From Rhipicephalus microplus (lineage: Eukaryota > Arthropoda > Arachnida > Ixodida > Ixodidae): a stretch of 64,000 bases of DNA. Made by a program: the position numbers and the translations under genes. Position 1 is the first letter of the stretch; the number at the start of each line of letters is the position of its first letter. Positions 63,130 to 64,000 of this stretch are shown piece by piece. The DNA lies in assembly GCF_043290135.1 (NCBI RefSeq), contig NC_134700.1, forward strand, positions 242,925,088 through 242,989,087, given 5' to 3'. The notes under the pieces are model-generated. The model had not been told where the DNA came from, searched no databases, and saw only the letters and a list, made by a program, of their open reading frames with translations.

Positions 63130-63550
63130 AAACTAGCGGACTTAACTTTCACGCTGAAGCCCCAGAAAATAAATCAGATCTGATCTGCAGTATAAGGTTG
63201 ACATACACGCGGAAAATCAGTTTCAGTGTGTCTCTGTATCTGTTAGTGCCCATCTGTTAGTGCTAATCCTCTTGAGTATGCCCATTGCACTTCAAGCTTT
63301 TGTCGCCGTATGTTCAATATGCCTACCCCATTTAAGCTTTCCGTCGAAAATAATTCCAAGGTATTTACTGCCTGCACTTGGGGAATGTCTGTTTGATGGA
63401 ATTAGCTGGGTGTCTCTATATGGTCTTGTGGAGAAAATGTCAGAACTGTACACTTCTGTACAATAATGGTCAAGTCAGTACTGTCTGGACAATAATCAAG
63501 GATGGATGAGCATCCTTGTAAAAAGTTATACGTTGACCGAATGTCATCCG
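63130..63550 (-). pseudogene. LINE reverse transcriptase fragment
   Basis: On the minus strand the frame reads ADDIRSTYNFLQGCSSILDY (from about 63550), then a broken stretch, then KYLGIIFDGKLKWGRHIEHT (about 63300-63360), the segment after the RT palm typical of LINEs, and MGILKRISTNRWALTD. A stop follows HTATKA and the middle is frameshifted. It lies about 40 bp from the LTR of the next element. Confidence 0.75.
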
Positions 63551-63590
63551 CCGAAGAAAAAAACTGCTAGATTATAAACTCGAACATACG

Positions 63591-63782
63591 TGCCGTGACG
63601 TGGTTTATTGACTCGCGGACTCGGAGAAGTCGACAGACGCCAAGAGAGAGGCGTCGATGAGCCCCGGGCGTGAAGCAGCCAGAAACGGGGCAAGCGCGAG
63701 CTCGTGTCTTCCGTTGGTATCGACACTGCGGCTTGCTTGCTTGCTTGTTCGTATGCTTCGTGGCCGTCTCCTCTTCACCACA
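63591..63782 (-). repeat. 3' LTR of a third Gypsy element (element D)
   Basis: The minus strand starts TGTGGTGAAGAGG and ends in CA near 63591, with an AATAAA at about 63604 (gtttatt on plus). A purine tract on the minus strand (CCGGGGGGTCCA, 63783-63794) sits next to it. The exact left border could also be 63596. No second LTR is in the window. Confidence 0.65.
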
Positions 63783-63818
63783 TGGACCCCCCGGGAATAG
63801 CGGAGCCATCCTGGTACT

Positions 63819-64000
63819 TTAAGGCGTTGGCACTACATATGGATTGATGCGAGACACGTGGATGATCTCTCTGTCGCGACGAAGAAAGTTGTCAGATGGT
63901 GTTAAGGGCTCGGTCTCGCAATTGACGGGGGAAGTCCGAGCAAGAATGCAGTAGAAACCTTCATATCGGAAAAGTAACTTGAACGAAAGTTCAGGAATAC
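63819..64000 (-). CDS. pol: Integrase C-terminus of element D (partial, cut by window edge)
   Basis: A minus-strand frame open from the right edge to a stop at 63819-63821 reads RYEGFYCILARTSPVNCETE and ends REIIHVSRINPYVVPTP. This is the C-terminal end of a Ty3/Gypsy integrase; the HVSRxxPY signature is standard there. It lies immediately before the polypurine tract and LTR, as expected. No break is seen in the visible part. Its LTR sequence differs from those of elements B and C. Confidence 0.8.
   Translation of the reverse strand, partial: IPELSFKLLFRYEGFYCILARTSPVNCETEPLTPSDNFLRRDREIIHVSRINPYVVPTP

Overview
This window looks like repeat-dense, gene-poor nuclear DNA of a metastriate hard tick, probably Rhipicephalus or a close relative. 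The main evidence is a tRNA-derived SINE at 8341, 20437 and 34500 that I recognise from memory as the tick Ruka-like family. Tick-style Ty3/Gypsy elements, I-type and CR1/L2-type LINEs and very long simple repeats agree with this. The species is an inference. I see no bacterial, viral-genome or CRISPR-like content, and I cannot identify a complete host protein-coding gene. The best hint of a host gene is one candidate internal exon at 20594-20693 (minus).

Layout, left part. At 1-1268 is the 3' end of an LTR element on the plus strand (element A), followed by a (TA)n tract. A complete but dead Ty3/Gypsy element (element B, minus, 1366-6921, 170-bp LTRs) sits inside the (TA)n tract. From 7 to 33 kb the DNA is mostly AT-rich and non-coding. 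It carries SINEs (8341, 20437, 24346, 26541), LINE pieces (15018, 16270, 18790, 21000, 23165), foldback and minisatellite repeats, and microsatellites. These end in an 840-bp GATA/GACA array at 33324-34163.

Middle part. A second Ty3/Gypsy element (element C, minus, 34217-40400, flanked by a 4-bp duplication) is heavily nested. It contains a SINE with a 12-bp target duplication, a LINE 3' end, an 869-bp element with terminal inverted repeats, a small unexplained insertion, an inverted duplication and a pol deletion. A (CA)n tract follows. From 41 to 45.8 kb I recognise nothing. At 45812-47807 two copies of an unclassified repeat (called here the GGGGCGAAGC family) form an inverted dimer. A 5'-truncated LINE lies just beside it, and a third copy of the family is at 49532.

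Right part. A Gypsy integrase fragment (51350-51883) precedes a full-length non-LTR retrotransposon of the I group (52369-58070). That element has a 10-bp target duplication, ORF1, and an ORF2 broken by one frameshift between reverse transcriptase and RNase H. Then come (AT)n and (ATGT)n microsatellites, the latter growing out of a tandem tRNA-like SINE. A short inverted repeat, a LINE RT fragment, and the 3' LTR and integrase end of a third Gypsy element cut by the window edge complete the window.

The coding capacity seen is self-directed transposon machinery: Gag, protease, RT/RNase H and integrase for LTR elements; ORF1 chaperone and endonuclease/RT/RNase H for LINEs. The SINEs presumably depend on LINE machinery supplied elsewhere. 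I found no convincing new biological system. The most unusual things are structural: the inverted dimer, the tandem tRNA-like units, the nested stratigraphy of element C and the perfect hairpins.
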